From JAMZMI01 sp964353015 (lineage in GTDB: Bacteria > Bacteroidota > Bacteroidia > Cytophagales > Cyclobacteriaceae): DNA of 64,000 nucleotides. Where the stretch lies: assembly GCA_964353015.1 (NCBI GenBank), contig CAYGUA010000026.1:20529-84528 (forward strand). The letters are read 5' to 3'. Made by a program: the position numbers and the translations under genes. Positions within the stretch are counted from its first letter, which is position 1, and each line of letters starts with the position of its first letter. The notes under the pieces are model-generated. The model had not been told where the DNA came from. It saw only the letters and a program-made list of their open reading frames with translations, and did not search any database. Shown piece after piece: positions 1 through 7,991 of the stretch.

Positions 1-1239
1 GTCTGAAAAGCTGATTTTGATTCAAGCAATCAGCTAATTTCTGATATACAGATTTCAGATTCTCTCTTGAGTAATCTCCATTCAATGCTTCCACTATCCG
101 CTCAGAGAGCGTTCCATTTGAAGTCATTTGTATTAATGAATCCCGCCATGGATTCATTTCTTCAGGAAACTTCTCACATACAATTCCAATCAAATCCTGC
201 CATATTTTACCTGCATTGACTGAATGCTCAAAACCCAATGCGTTCAAATATGCTGATTTTTCAACTAGTGCTTTTGATCCATCTTTCACAACTACATGGA
301 AGATTTCCTGAAGTGCACTCGTTTCAAAAGATTTTTGCTTTTCAAATGAAACCAGCTGACCTTCTACCAATAGCTTTAAAAGCTGTACGATCAATGCGAC
401 TACTGACATATCTGCTTTTGGGCATTCCTGAAGATCAATGATGCGAATTTCTATTGCTCCTCGATCAAATCTTGCAATCGCGCCACGAGAATTCAGCCAG
501 ATTGGCTTCAATATGTTATCTGTATCAAAGGGAAGAATGGCTTCAGCAATCTTATCATAGATATACTTCTGATAGCCATGTTTGGAGTAAATCCTTTCGG
601 GAATCACCTTACCCGTTAGTACTGGAATTTTGGATTGATTTCGTTCATAATAATACAATCTCCGATCATAATACCCCGTGAATTTTGCATTCAAAATGGG
701 AGAGGATGCGGTCAAACCTGGTATCAGTGGAAGCAAAAATCTGATTGCCGTATGAAGCTTTGAGAACTCCTCATCATCATAAAAAGGCAAATTGATATGC
801 GTACTTTGCAAATTTGACCAGCCGTGACCTTTACAGTTGAAGATACGGTCATAAGCCAAATAAACTTCATTGCTGTCGTGAGGCCAAAGTAGGGTCTCAG
901 TGCTCGGATTCATCCATGGATGGGCGGCCGCGATGACATCAGCATTGCATTGTGAGATGATAAGCGATTATTTATATCTGCTATATTTTTTTGAAAGTTC
1001 TCAGCAAGAATATTTAAATCTGATTTTGGACCATTGGACTTTATTTCAATTACATGACTTACGAGCTCATTGCTCCATGCAATTTCTCCGTGCTCAACCT
1101 CGCCGGAAATTTCGCCGGATTCCTCAGTAAGAAGTACCTCAGTTATTGGTTTCACATTTAGTGTTTCCTTATCCACTATCATGTACTCCAACTCTACCCC
1201 GAATGCTTCAAACAGGTGTAGTCTTGATTTTTTTTCCAT
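1..1239 (-). CDS. GCS2-family carboxylate-amine ligase, frameshifted and cut by window edge
   Basis: Glutamate-cysteine ligase family 2 (COG2170-like) protein, expected to join an amine or amino acid to a carboxylate using ATP. The first 109 codons (1239 to 910) carry the family start FGVELEYMIVD, with the Glu-x-Glu pair of the metal site, and stop after PPIHG. The rest of the protein is intact in another frame from about 930 down to the window edge: AAHPWMNPS, the GHGWSNLQS stretch, and later GAIARFDRGAIEIRI. Removing one base in the GC-rich stretch at 922-935 restores a continuous reading frame. This is either a sequencing error or a recent frameshift. It is the last gene of the operon and starts 2 bases after the RimK-like gene ends, so the two probably act together. 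Confidence 0.85.
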
Positions 1240-1241
1240 TA

Positions 1242-2624
1242 TCAGAGAAGTCTATTCATAAATTCCTGCATGATATTCACATAGAGTTGCTGCTTCAGAA
1301 ACTCGTCTTCAATACCATCATCGAGATTCGGATTGTCATTTACTTCGATAACATAAAACTTATCTCCTCGCTGTTTAATGTCTACTCCATACAATCCCTT
1401 ACCAATCAACGAAGTAGCTTTTACAGCCAAATCCAAAAGCTTTTTCGGAGCTTTTTCCACAGGCAAAGTTTCAAATAATCCTTCATCTGGCTGACCTTCA
1501 TCTTTCCATTTCACAATCTGCCAATGATCCTGCGCCATGAAATATTTACATACAAACAATGGTTTATTATTGATCACACCCACTCTCCAATCAAAATCTG
1601 TCGGAAAATATTCTTGTGCAATAACAAGATCTGAAGTCTGGAAGAAATCTTTCAGGACTTTCAGCAATTCCTCTTTGTTGCTGGCTTTTTTTACCCCTTT
1701 GGAAAATGCTCCATCTGGTTTTTTAAGGATAATTGGATATTCAAGTCCCTCAGTTTTGATGAGGTTAGCTTTGTCTTTTTTGATAATCCAATACTTTGGC
1801 GTAGGTACCTGATTTGCACTAAGAAGCTCACTCAAATACACCTTATTGGTACATCTGAGGATAGATTCTGGATCATCTATAACTATCAAACCTTCAGCTT
1901 CGGCCTTTTTTGCAAATTTGAAAGTGTAGTGATTCACATTTGTTGTCTCCCTTATGAAGAGCGCATCATATTGAATTAATTTGGCAAAATCATTCTTAGT
2001 AATCAGATCTACATTAAAACCTACTTTTTCCCCAGCCTTGATAAAGGATTGGATTGCCCTTTTGTCAGAAGGGGGAGTTTCCTCCTCTGGATTCACCAGT
2101 ATTGCCAGATCAAATTTTTTGCGGCTAAAAGCTTTACTGGCTCTATTTTTTCCGCTGAGATAATCATCCAATGAACTCCTAAGTTGATTTTGCATTCCGT
2201 CAGGCAATTCATTTAAATTAAAAACTTTCAATTGGGTAAGTATCCACTTGTCCTTTTTTGTAAAAACAGCCTTAAGGATTGGGACCTGATATAAGTTAAA
2301 AAGTAATGTGGCTACTTTGCTCAAAGCAGGCAAATCTGGCTTTCCAAAGCATACATATAAGTCCACTTTGTCACCTGTTTGTTTTTTTAGTGATTGTTGA
2401 ATCAATTCTTCAAAATCTTCTGCATCCTCCTTGATCATAGATGGAAAGCGGAATTCCAAAAGTGTAGCGATCTCTGGCATGATCTTGTGATTCCTGGCTT
2501 CCGCCAGCAAGGATACATAATATCCAGAGCTTTGATATTGATAGGATTTGCAAAGGTTTATGACCTTATATTTTCTGGTTCTTTGATAGATCTCAGAAGA
2601 AATATATTCTGATGGAGAAACCAC
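1242..2624 (-). CDS. RimK-like ATP-grasp ligase with N-terminal RLAN domain
   Basis: Predicted ATP-dependent amide-bond-forming enzyme of 460 aa. Residues about 15-170 resemble the RimK-like ATP-grasp N-terminal domain (VINLCKSYQYQSSGYYVSLL, LLAEARNHKIMPE). The C-terminal half is an ATP-grasp fold: NKVYLSELLSANQVPTPK opens it, LKKPDGAFSKGVKKA is the nucleotide loop, and VIEVNDNPNLDDG supplies the metal-binding Glu and Asn. It lies between a C39-like peptidase gene (40 bases upstream) and a GCS2 ligase gene (2 bases downstream). Families of this kind are known to cluster in predicted peptide-metabolite operons. The substrate cannot be read from the sequence. Confidence 0.88.
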   Translation of the reverse strand: MVSPSEYISSEIYQRTRKYKVINLCKSYQYQSSGYYVSLLAEARNHKIMPEIATLLEFRFPSMIKEDAEDFEELIQQSLKKQTGDKVDLYVCFGKPDLPALSKVATLLFNLYQVPILKAVFTKKDKWILTQLKVFNLNELPDGMQNQLRSSLDDYLSGKNRASKAFSRKKFDLAILVNPEEETPPSDKRAIQSFIKAGEKVGFNVDLITKNDFAKLIQYDALFIRETTNVNHYTFKFAKKAEAEGLIVIDDPESILRCTNKVYLSELLSANQVPTPKYWIIKKDKANLIKTEGLEYPIILKKPDGAFSKGVKKASNKEELLKVLKDFFQTSDLVIAQEYFPTDFDWRVGVINNKPLFVCKYFMAQDHWQIVKWKDEGQPDEGLFETLPVEKAPKKLLDLAVKATSLIGKGLYGVDIKQRGDKFYVIEVNDNPNLDDGIEDEFLKQQLYVNIMQEFMNRLL

Positions 2625-2664
2625 ATCGATTCCTTACACATGATTTTGCCAAAATTCTGGCTGA

Positions 2665-3408
2665 TCAGTTACTATTAATTTTGGTGACATTTTTGGGTTG
2701 AATAATTAAAAGATTTGCATCATAAGTCACGATTCCTAACAGAATAGAGTGAATCAGTCGCTGAAGCGTGACTTTATAATGCCTTGTGGAACTTATAGGG
2801 TTTTTATCTAATGGATCAGCAATATGAGCAACTCCATGCTCCTGATCATATCCGTGAATCACCACAAAGTGACCAACAGGTGTACCTTGCACGTCATCAT
2901 ATTGATTGGTTTCACCTATTTCTCGTGGGCAATCATAAAGATATGTAGCACTTAATCCAGTCAGGATAGGCACATCCTGATTGAGAATACTTTTGATCAA
3001 ACTTGTCTTCAGCTCTCCAAATTTTATCTTACCACCTAGCTCCAGAAATTTTATATACGCATCAGAAGCATTATGAAATTTTCTGGATGTTTTAAAAGTT
3101 TTTTGCTGAATCAACTTTGACCTTAAATCCACTTTGGTTTTAAACCACGTAGGATCAAACATCATCATGTTGTAGGTGTAGAGCGTGGCTTGATATCCTC
3201 TACTCAATGCATGGTTTCCCAGCATCACACCAAGGGTACCTCCAGACTTTAATGTTTTTACCTGACCGATTACATCTTGTAATGGCAATGGATCATCGTA
3301 ATATTGATATACTGCCTGAAGGCAGGTTGGCCCACATGTTTCGTCGTTGGGCTGTGCGTGGATATCCAAACGCAGAGTTTTGGCATCCCTATTTTCGGGG
3401 TTATTCAA
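2665..3408 (-). CDS. C39-like cysteine peptidase
   Basis: Papain-like peptidase domain protein of 247 aa. Gln19 in the HAQPNDETCGPTC stretch could form the oxyanion hole, with the nucleophile Cys25 or Cys29. VGHFVVIHGYD carries the catalytic His and HIADPL the Asp. There is no signal peptide and no ABC transporter part, so it is a stand-alone cytoplasmic domain rather than a bacteriocin exporter. The only in-frame start near the conserved region is a TTG at 3408, 8 bases after the NADH dehydrogenase stop. Beside two amide ligases, it may trim or hydrolyse the product they make; this is inference. Confidence 0.8.
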   Translation of the reverse strand: MNNPENRDAKTLRLDIHAQPNDETCGPTCLQAVYQYYDDPLPLQDVIGQVKTLKSGGTLGVMLGNHALSRGYQATLYTYNMMMFDPTWFKTKVDLRSKLIQQKTFKTSRKFHNASDAYIKFLELGGKIKFGELKTSLIKSILNQDVPILTGLSATYLYDCPREIGETNQYDDVQGTPVGHFVVIHGYDQEHGVAHIADPLDKNPISSTRHYKVTLQRLIHSILLGIVTYDANLLIIQPKNVTKINSN

Positions 3409-3416
3409 TGTCTTAA

Positions 3417-4733
3417 TCAGTCATCTATGTCCTTTTTGATAATCAATCTATTTCCTTGATTGTAGGTAAAATAATTCCAAATCCAATTTGAAAATACCAA
3501 TAATTTTCTTCTAAATCCTATGATCGAAAACAGGTGAATAAACATCCAAATGAACCATCCGAAAAAGCCACCAATTGTCAAATTAAATGGCATATCTATT
3601 ACTGCTTTATTGCGCCCAATAGTGGCCATTGTGCCTTTGTCAACATACTTAAATGGTTTCATAGGCTTGCCATCTTGCAGGCGAATGATATTCTCTGCTA
3701 GTAATTTTGCCTGCTGAATAGCAACAGGTGCCAACATTGGCAGACCTTTCGGATGTTTATCGTCAAACTGCAACGCCACGTCACCCACTGCATAGATGTA
3801 TTTATGTCCATCTATTAAGTTATACTCATTCACCTTGATGCGCCCATTGATCACTGCATCTTCATTCAATCCCGGCACCAAATTACCCTGCACACCTGCA
3901 GCCCAAATCAAGCAATTGGTTCTGATTTCGGTACCATCACTCAGCACTGCTACATTGTCCTCATAGGACTTTAAGATTGTCTGAAGCTTTACGTCCACAC
4001 CAAATTTCCGAAGATAACCAGCGGCCTTTTTTCCAGCTGCTTCTGACATAGCTCCCAAAACCTGCTTACCCCCCTCAACCAAAGTGATTTTCATTTTTTT
4101 GAAATCAAGCTCTGGATAATCCTTTGGCAAGACCTGATTCTTCAACTCCCCAATTGCACCTGCAAGCTCCACCCCTGTAGGTCCTGCACCCACGATCACA
4201 ATATTCATGTGCATTTGCAACTCTTCATCATTATCTACCTGAAGTGCATCTTCAAAATTGTTGATCAATTTTGTTCTGAGTTCAATTGCATCTGTAATCT
4301 CGCGGAGATTATTTGCGTTTTTCTTGATCTGCTTATTACCAAAAAAATTCGTCCTGGATCCAGATGCCATGATCAGGATATCATAACTCAATGTGCCAAT
4401 GTTTGTATGAATTACCTTTTCAGGAGCATCTATTGTTTTCACCTTCGCCATGCGAAAATGGAAATCTTTATTGTCGCGCAAAAATTGACGTAGCGGACTC
4501 GATATATCACCAGGACTTAAACCAGCTGTAGCTACCTGATACAACAAGGGAATGAAAGTGTGATAATTGTGCTTATCAATCAGCACAATCTGAATATTGC
4601 GCTTGTTTAGTTGGCGCACCAATTCAATACCAGCAAATCCTCCTCCTATAATCACAACTCTTGGCAAGTTTGTCTTTGGGATCCGCTGATTAATTCTATC
4701 TTTTTTAGGTGATTTTAAAGCTTCTATTTCCAA
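3417..4733 (-). CDS. ndh: type II NADH dehydrogenase (NAD(P)/FAD-dependent oxidoreductase)
   Basis: Membrane-associated, non-proton-pumping NADH:quinone oxidoreductase of 438 aa. VVIIGGGFAGIELVRQL (about 25-42) is the FAD Rossmann motif, IVGAGPTGVELAGAIGELK (about 178-197) the NADH motif, and YAVGDVALQF the second FAD contact. The hydrophobic C-terminus (FFGWFIWMFIHLFSIIGF) fits membrane attachment and is typical of the family. No ATG lies near the start; a TTG at 4733 is the best candidate. It is the first gene of the minus-strand operon that continues into the peptidase and ligase genes. Its metabolic link to them is unclear and may be only shared transcription. Confidence 0.9.
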   Translation of the reverse strand: MEIEALKSPKKDRINQRIPKTNLPRVVIIGGGFAGIELVRQLNKRNIQIVLIDKHNYHTFIPLLYQVATAGLSPGDISSPLRQFLRDNKDFHFRMAKVKTIDAPEKVIHTNIGTLSYDILIMASGSRTNFFGNKQIKKNANNLREITDAIELRTKLINNFEDALQVDNDEELQMHMNIVIVGAGPTGVELAGAIGELKNQVLPKDYPELDFKKMKITLVEGGKQVLGAMSEAAGKKAAGYLRKFGVDVKLQTILKSYEDNVAVLSDGTEIRTNCLIWAAGVQGNLVPGLNEDAVINGRIKVNEYNLIDGHKYIYAVGDVALQFDDKHPKGLPMLAPVAIQQAKLLAENIIRLQDGKPMKPFKYVDKGTMATIGRNKAVIDMPFNLTIGGFFGWFIWMFIHLFSIIGFRRKLLVFSNWIWNYFTYNQGNRLIIKKDIDD

Positions 4734-4879
4734 AACGCTATTTTTTAAGGTCTAAAAAGTCATTCAATCCATAAAGAAACAAATTGTTCGTATCCTTGCT
4801 TATTGACTCGCCTTAACAACGCAAAGTAATACGAGAAAAGATCGCCTTAGATCAAGTATTTTTGAATTATTTTTTTGGT

Positions 4880-6175
4880 ATGGAAACAAATAAAAAACTG
4901 ATCAATTCATGGTGCATGTATGATTGGGCAAACTCGGTTTACAATCTGGTAATAAACACCACTATATTCCCAATATATTACACAGCGGTTACGTTGAATC
5001 AAGATGGTAGCGACAAGGTGACATTTTTTGGACTTGAGGTAGTCAATTCGGTGTTATACAGCTATGCTATTGCATTTTCATATCTGCTTTCTGCTTTGAT
5101 GTTACCCTTACTTTCAGGAATCGCCGATTATACTGGAGAAAAGAAAAAATACCTAAGAATATTTACAACTCTTGGATCTTTGGCTTGTATGGGCATGTTT
5201 TTCTTCACTTCAAATAATCTCGAGTGGGGAATCTTATGTGTAATTCTCGCCAGTGTTGGTTACAGTTCAGGCTTGGTATTTTATGATGCATATTTACCAG
5301 AAATCGCACCTTCCGATATGACTGACAGGATAAGTGCTAGAGGTTATTCCTTTGGATATGCAGGCAGTGCACTTCTATTGATCCTGAGTCTTGTGATTAT
5401 ATCAAATTTTGATGTATTAGGATTTGCAACTCAAGGTTATGCGACCAGAACGATCTTTTTGATTGTTGGTCTTTGGTGGATTGGTTTTGCTCAAATTCCT
5501 TTAAAATTTTTACCGTCGAACACTTTCAACAGAAAACCAAATGGAAAGATTCTGCTGAATGGATATTTGGAGTTGAAGAAAGTGTTTTTAGGCTTGAAGA
5601 CACAACCAAATATAAAGAGATACCTGCTAGCCTTCTTTTTCTTTAATATGGGCGTTCAGACAATAATGCTTCTGGCCACATTGTTTGGATCAAAAGAATT
5701 AAAACTTGAATCTAGTCAATTGATACCTGTCTTGTTAATTATACAGTTTGTGGCCATTCTTGGAGCCACACTCTTTGCTCGACTTTCGGATAAAAAAGGC
5801 AATAAATTCTCACTCGGTACAATGATTCTCATCTGGATAGGTATCTGTCTCTTTGCTTATACAGTCACCACCATTAACCAATTCTACATTATTGCCGTTC
5901 TCGTCGGCTTGGTGATGGGTGGGATACAATCATTGGCAAGAGCCACATTTTCGAAATTGGTGCCAAGAGATACCATTGATCATGCTTCATATTTCTCATT
6001 CTATGATGTCACATTTCACATAAGTGTGGTTTTGGGAACATTTAGCTACGGTTTCATTGATCAACTGACCGGAAGCATGAGAAATAGCACGATTGTGCTT
6101 GCCTCTTATTTTGTGTTAGGGTTTATTTTTCTGATGATGGTAAAAATGCCTCAAACAAAAAATGCAAAAGCTTAA
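4880..6175 (+). CDS. UMF1-family MFS transporter
   Basis: Integral membrane protein of about 431 aa with roughly twelve hydrophobic segments. The N-terminus SWCMYDWANSVYNLVINTTI is the signature of the UMF1/COG2270 branch of the major facilitator superfamily (distant relatives of fungal Atg22), and GIADYTGEKKK fits the MFS loop 2 motif. The substrate is unknown. An upstream in-frame TTG exists at 4862, but the ATG at 4880 is preferred because conserved sequence begins just after it. It overlaps the next gene by 14 bases, so they are co-transcribed. It is divergent from ndh, with a 146-base gap between them. Confidence 0.9.
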   Translation: METNKKLINSWCMYDWANSVYNLVINTTIFPIYYTAVTLNQDGSDKVTFFGLEVVNSVLYSYAIAFSYLLSALMLPLLSGIADYTGEKKKYLRIFTTLGSLACMGMFFFTSNNLEWGILCVILASVGYSSGLVFYDAYLPEIAPSDMTDRISARGYSFGYAGSALLLILSLVIISNFDVLGFATQGYATRTIFLIVGLWWIGFAQIPLKFLPSNTFNRKPNGKILLNGYLELKKVFLGLKTQPNIKRYLLAFFFFNMGVQTIMLLATLFGSKELKLESSQLIPVLLIIQFVAILGATLFARLSDKKGNKFSLGTMILIWIGICLFAYTVTTINQFYIIAVLVGLVMGGIQSLARATFSKLVPRDTIDHASYFSFYDVTFHISVVLGTFSYGFIDQLTGSMRNSTIVLASYFVLGFIFLMMVKMPQTKNAKA

Positions 6176-6608
6176 CCTACCCACATTTGATTTAAGACTA
6201 AAGGAGGAAGAGGGTAATCAATACATATTTGATATTGTCCGTAAGAAATTCCTAGTGTTAACTCCTGAAGAATGGGTTCGGCAAAATTTCATTCACCTGC
6301 TCATCAATAATCTAGGTTATCCCAGATCTTTGATCAAAATGGAATTTCCACTTACCTATTTTAAATCCGGCAAAAGAAGTGACATTATCGTACTTAAACG
6401 AGACATGAATCCTTTTATATTGATTGAATGTAAAGCCTTCAATGTGAAATTAGATGAGCAGACATTGAAGCAGGCTTCTGTTTATAATAAAATACTGAAC
6501 GCGGATTTTCTAGCAGTAACGAATGGAATGAAGCATTTTATTTGGGAATTTAAAGGTGAGAATTATCTTCCGTTGAAACAATTCCCACCCTATCCAAATG
6601 AATTATAA
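6162..6608 (+). CDS. stand-alone type I restriction HsdR N-terminal-like nuclease domain protein
   Basis: Protein of 148 aa matching the HSDR_N_2 type of PD-(D/E)xK fold. The core is visible as RSDIIVL (Asp74) followed by FILIECKAF (Glu89-x-Lys91), so the catalytic residues look intact. There is no helicase part and no hsdM or hsdS gene nearby, so it is not a working type I restriction enzyme. Small proteins like this are common in Bacteroidota next to housekeeping genes and their role is unknown. It overlaps the upstream transporter gene by 14 bases, and its last 6 bases overlap the convergent alanine dehydrogenase gene. Confidence 0.8.
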   Translation: MQKLNLPTFDLRLKEEEGNQYIFDIVRKKFLVLTPEEWVRQNFIHLLINNLGYPRSLIKMEFPLTYFKSGKRSDIIVLKRDMNPFILIECKAFNVKLDEQTLKQASVYNKILNADFLAVTNGMKHFIWEFKGENYLPLKQFPPYPNEL

Positions 6609-7715
6609 AAAATGTTCTACATCAGTATAATCTAGGCCGAACGCATCAGCTACGCTTTTATAGACAATCTCCCCTTCTATCACATTTAGACCTAATTTAA
6701 GATCTTTGTTGTCGATACAAGCTTTTTTCCAGCCTTTATTCGCCAATTGGATGGCATAAGGCAAGGTAGCATTGGTCAATGCCAATGTCGATGTGTAAGG
6801 AACAGCTCCTGGCATGTTTGCAACACAATAATGCACCACATCATCAATCACATAAGTTGGATTTTCGTGTGTAGTTGGCTTACAAGTTTCAATACATCCT
6901 CCCTGATCCACTGCAACATCTACGAGTACAGTACCCGGACGCATCTCTTTCAACATATCTCTTGTAATCAAGTGAGGCGCTTTGGCGCCAGGTATAAGCA
7001 CCGCACCAATGATCAAATCATGTGTACCAATTAGTTCTCTGATATTGTATTCATTAGACATGAAAGTGTTGACATTGGCGGGCATCACATCATCTAAATA
7101 TCTTAATCTTGGAAGGTTCACATCAAGTATGGTCACATTAGCTCCAAAGCCTGCAGCTATCTTGGCTGCATTTGTGCCAACAACCCCACCACCTAAAATC
7201 ATAACTTTCGCAGGACGAACACCAGGTACTCCACCTAATAAAATGCCACGGCCTCCACTTGGTTTTTCCAAATATTTTGCTCCCTCCTGCACCGCCATTC
7301 TTCCAGCTACTTCAGACATTGGAACTAGTAAAGGCAAGGATCTATCCGCTTTCTCAACAGTCTCGTAAGCCAGGCAAGTTGCGCCTGATTTAATCATTGC
7401 TTTTGTGAGTGGTTCATATGAAGCAAAGTGGAAATAGGTAAATAACAATTGATCCTTTTTGATCAATCCATATTCGCTTTCAATTGGTTCTTTTACCTTG
7501 ATGATCATCTCAGCAATATCATAAATCGCCTCAATCGTGTCCAGTATCTTGGCACCTGCGGTTATGTATTCTTCGTCAATAAATCCGCTCCCCACTCCAG
7601 CAGTTGATTGTACATAAACATCGTGACCATTCTTCTTCAATTCCTGAACTCCGGCAGGTGTTAAGGCTACACGATTCTCGTTATTCTTTATTTCCTTAGG
7701 TACTCCTATGATCAT
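6603..7715 (-). CDS. ald: alanine dehydrogenase
   Basis: NAD-dependent L-alanine dehydrogenase of 370 aa (alanine to pyruvate and ammonia, reversible). The N-terminus MIIGVPKEIKNNENRVALTP is the family hallmark, with Arg15 in the pyruvate site. KEPIESEYG holds the Lys of the active site, and VMILGGGVVGTNAAKIAAG (about 170) is the NAD-binding Rossmann motif. MPGAVPYTSTLALTNATLPY is the conserved C-terminal stretch. Length is normal. It is transcribed alone, convergent with the HsdR-like gene. Confidence 0.96.
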   Translation of the reverse strand: MIIGVPKEIKNNENRVALTPAGVQELKKNGHDVYVQSTAGVGSGFIDEEYITAGAKILDTIEAIYDIAEMIIKVKEPIESEYGLIKKDQLLFTYFHFASYEPLTKAMIKSGATCLAYETVEKADRSLPLLVPMSEVAGRMAVQEGAKYLEKPSGGRGILLGGVPGVRPAKVMILGGGVVGTNAAKIAAGFGANVTILDVNLPRLRYLDDVMPANVNTFMSNEYNIRELIGTHDLIIGAVLIPGAKAPHLITRDMLKEMRPGTVLVDVAVDQGGCIETCKPTTHENPTYVIDDVVHYCVANMPGAVPYTSTLALTNATLPYAIQLANKGWKKACIDNKDLKLGLNVIEGEIVYKSVADAFGLDYTDVEHFL

Positions 7716-7991
7716 GATTCCTGTGTTTTGGGGTTAAATATTTCACAAAGATATATGCCTAAATACCTAAAAAAATGATGCCTATAAAATTCAATAGATG
7801 CTAAAAACACTTCTTTGTAAGGCAGTTGTTTTATTTTGTTTTGTTCATTCTTTTCAAAATATTCTTTTTTAAAAAACCTTCTCTATCTTCCTGAAAACCA
7901 ATTAAATGGAGATGTGAAAATCAAAATGTCTTTGAAATGCGTATATTCGCAAAGCAATTAATCCAACACATCAAGGCTAACAACTATCTAA
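7716..7991. other. 276-base AT-rich intergenic region
   Basis: Divergent spacer between ald and the E1 gene that should hold both promoters. I saw no convincing TTG/TAnnTTTG pair, no hairpin and no small reading frame, only A and T runs. Confidence 0.5.

Noticed and set aside
924..931. NotI-like GCGGCCGC at the GCS2 frameshift as a cloning scar
   Set aside because: Sequence on both sides belongs to the same gene, so no foreign insert is seen; a single-base error explains it better.
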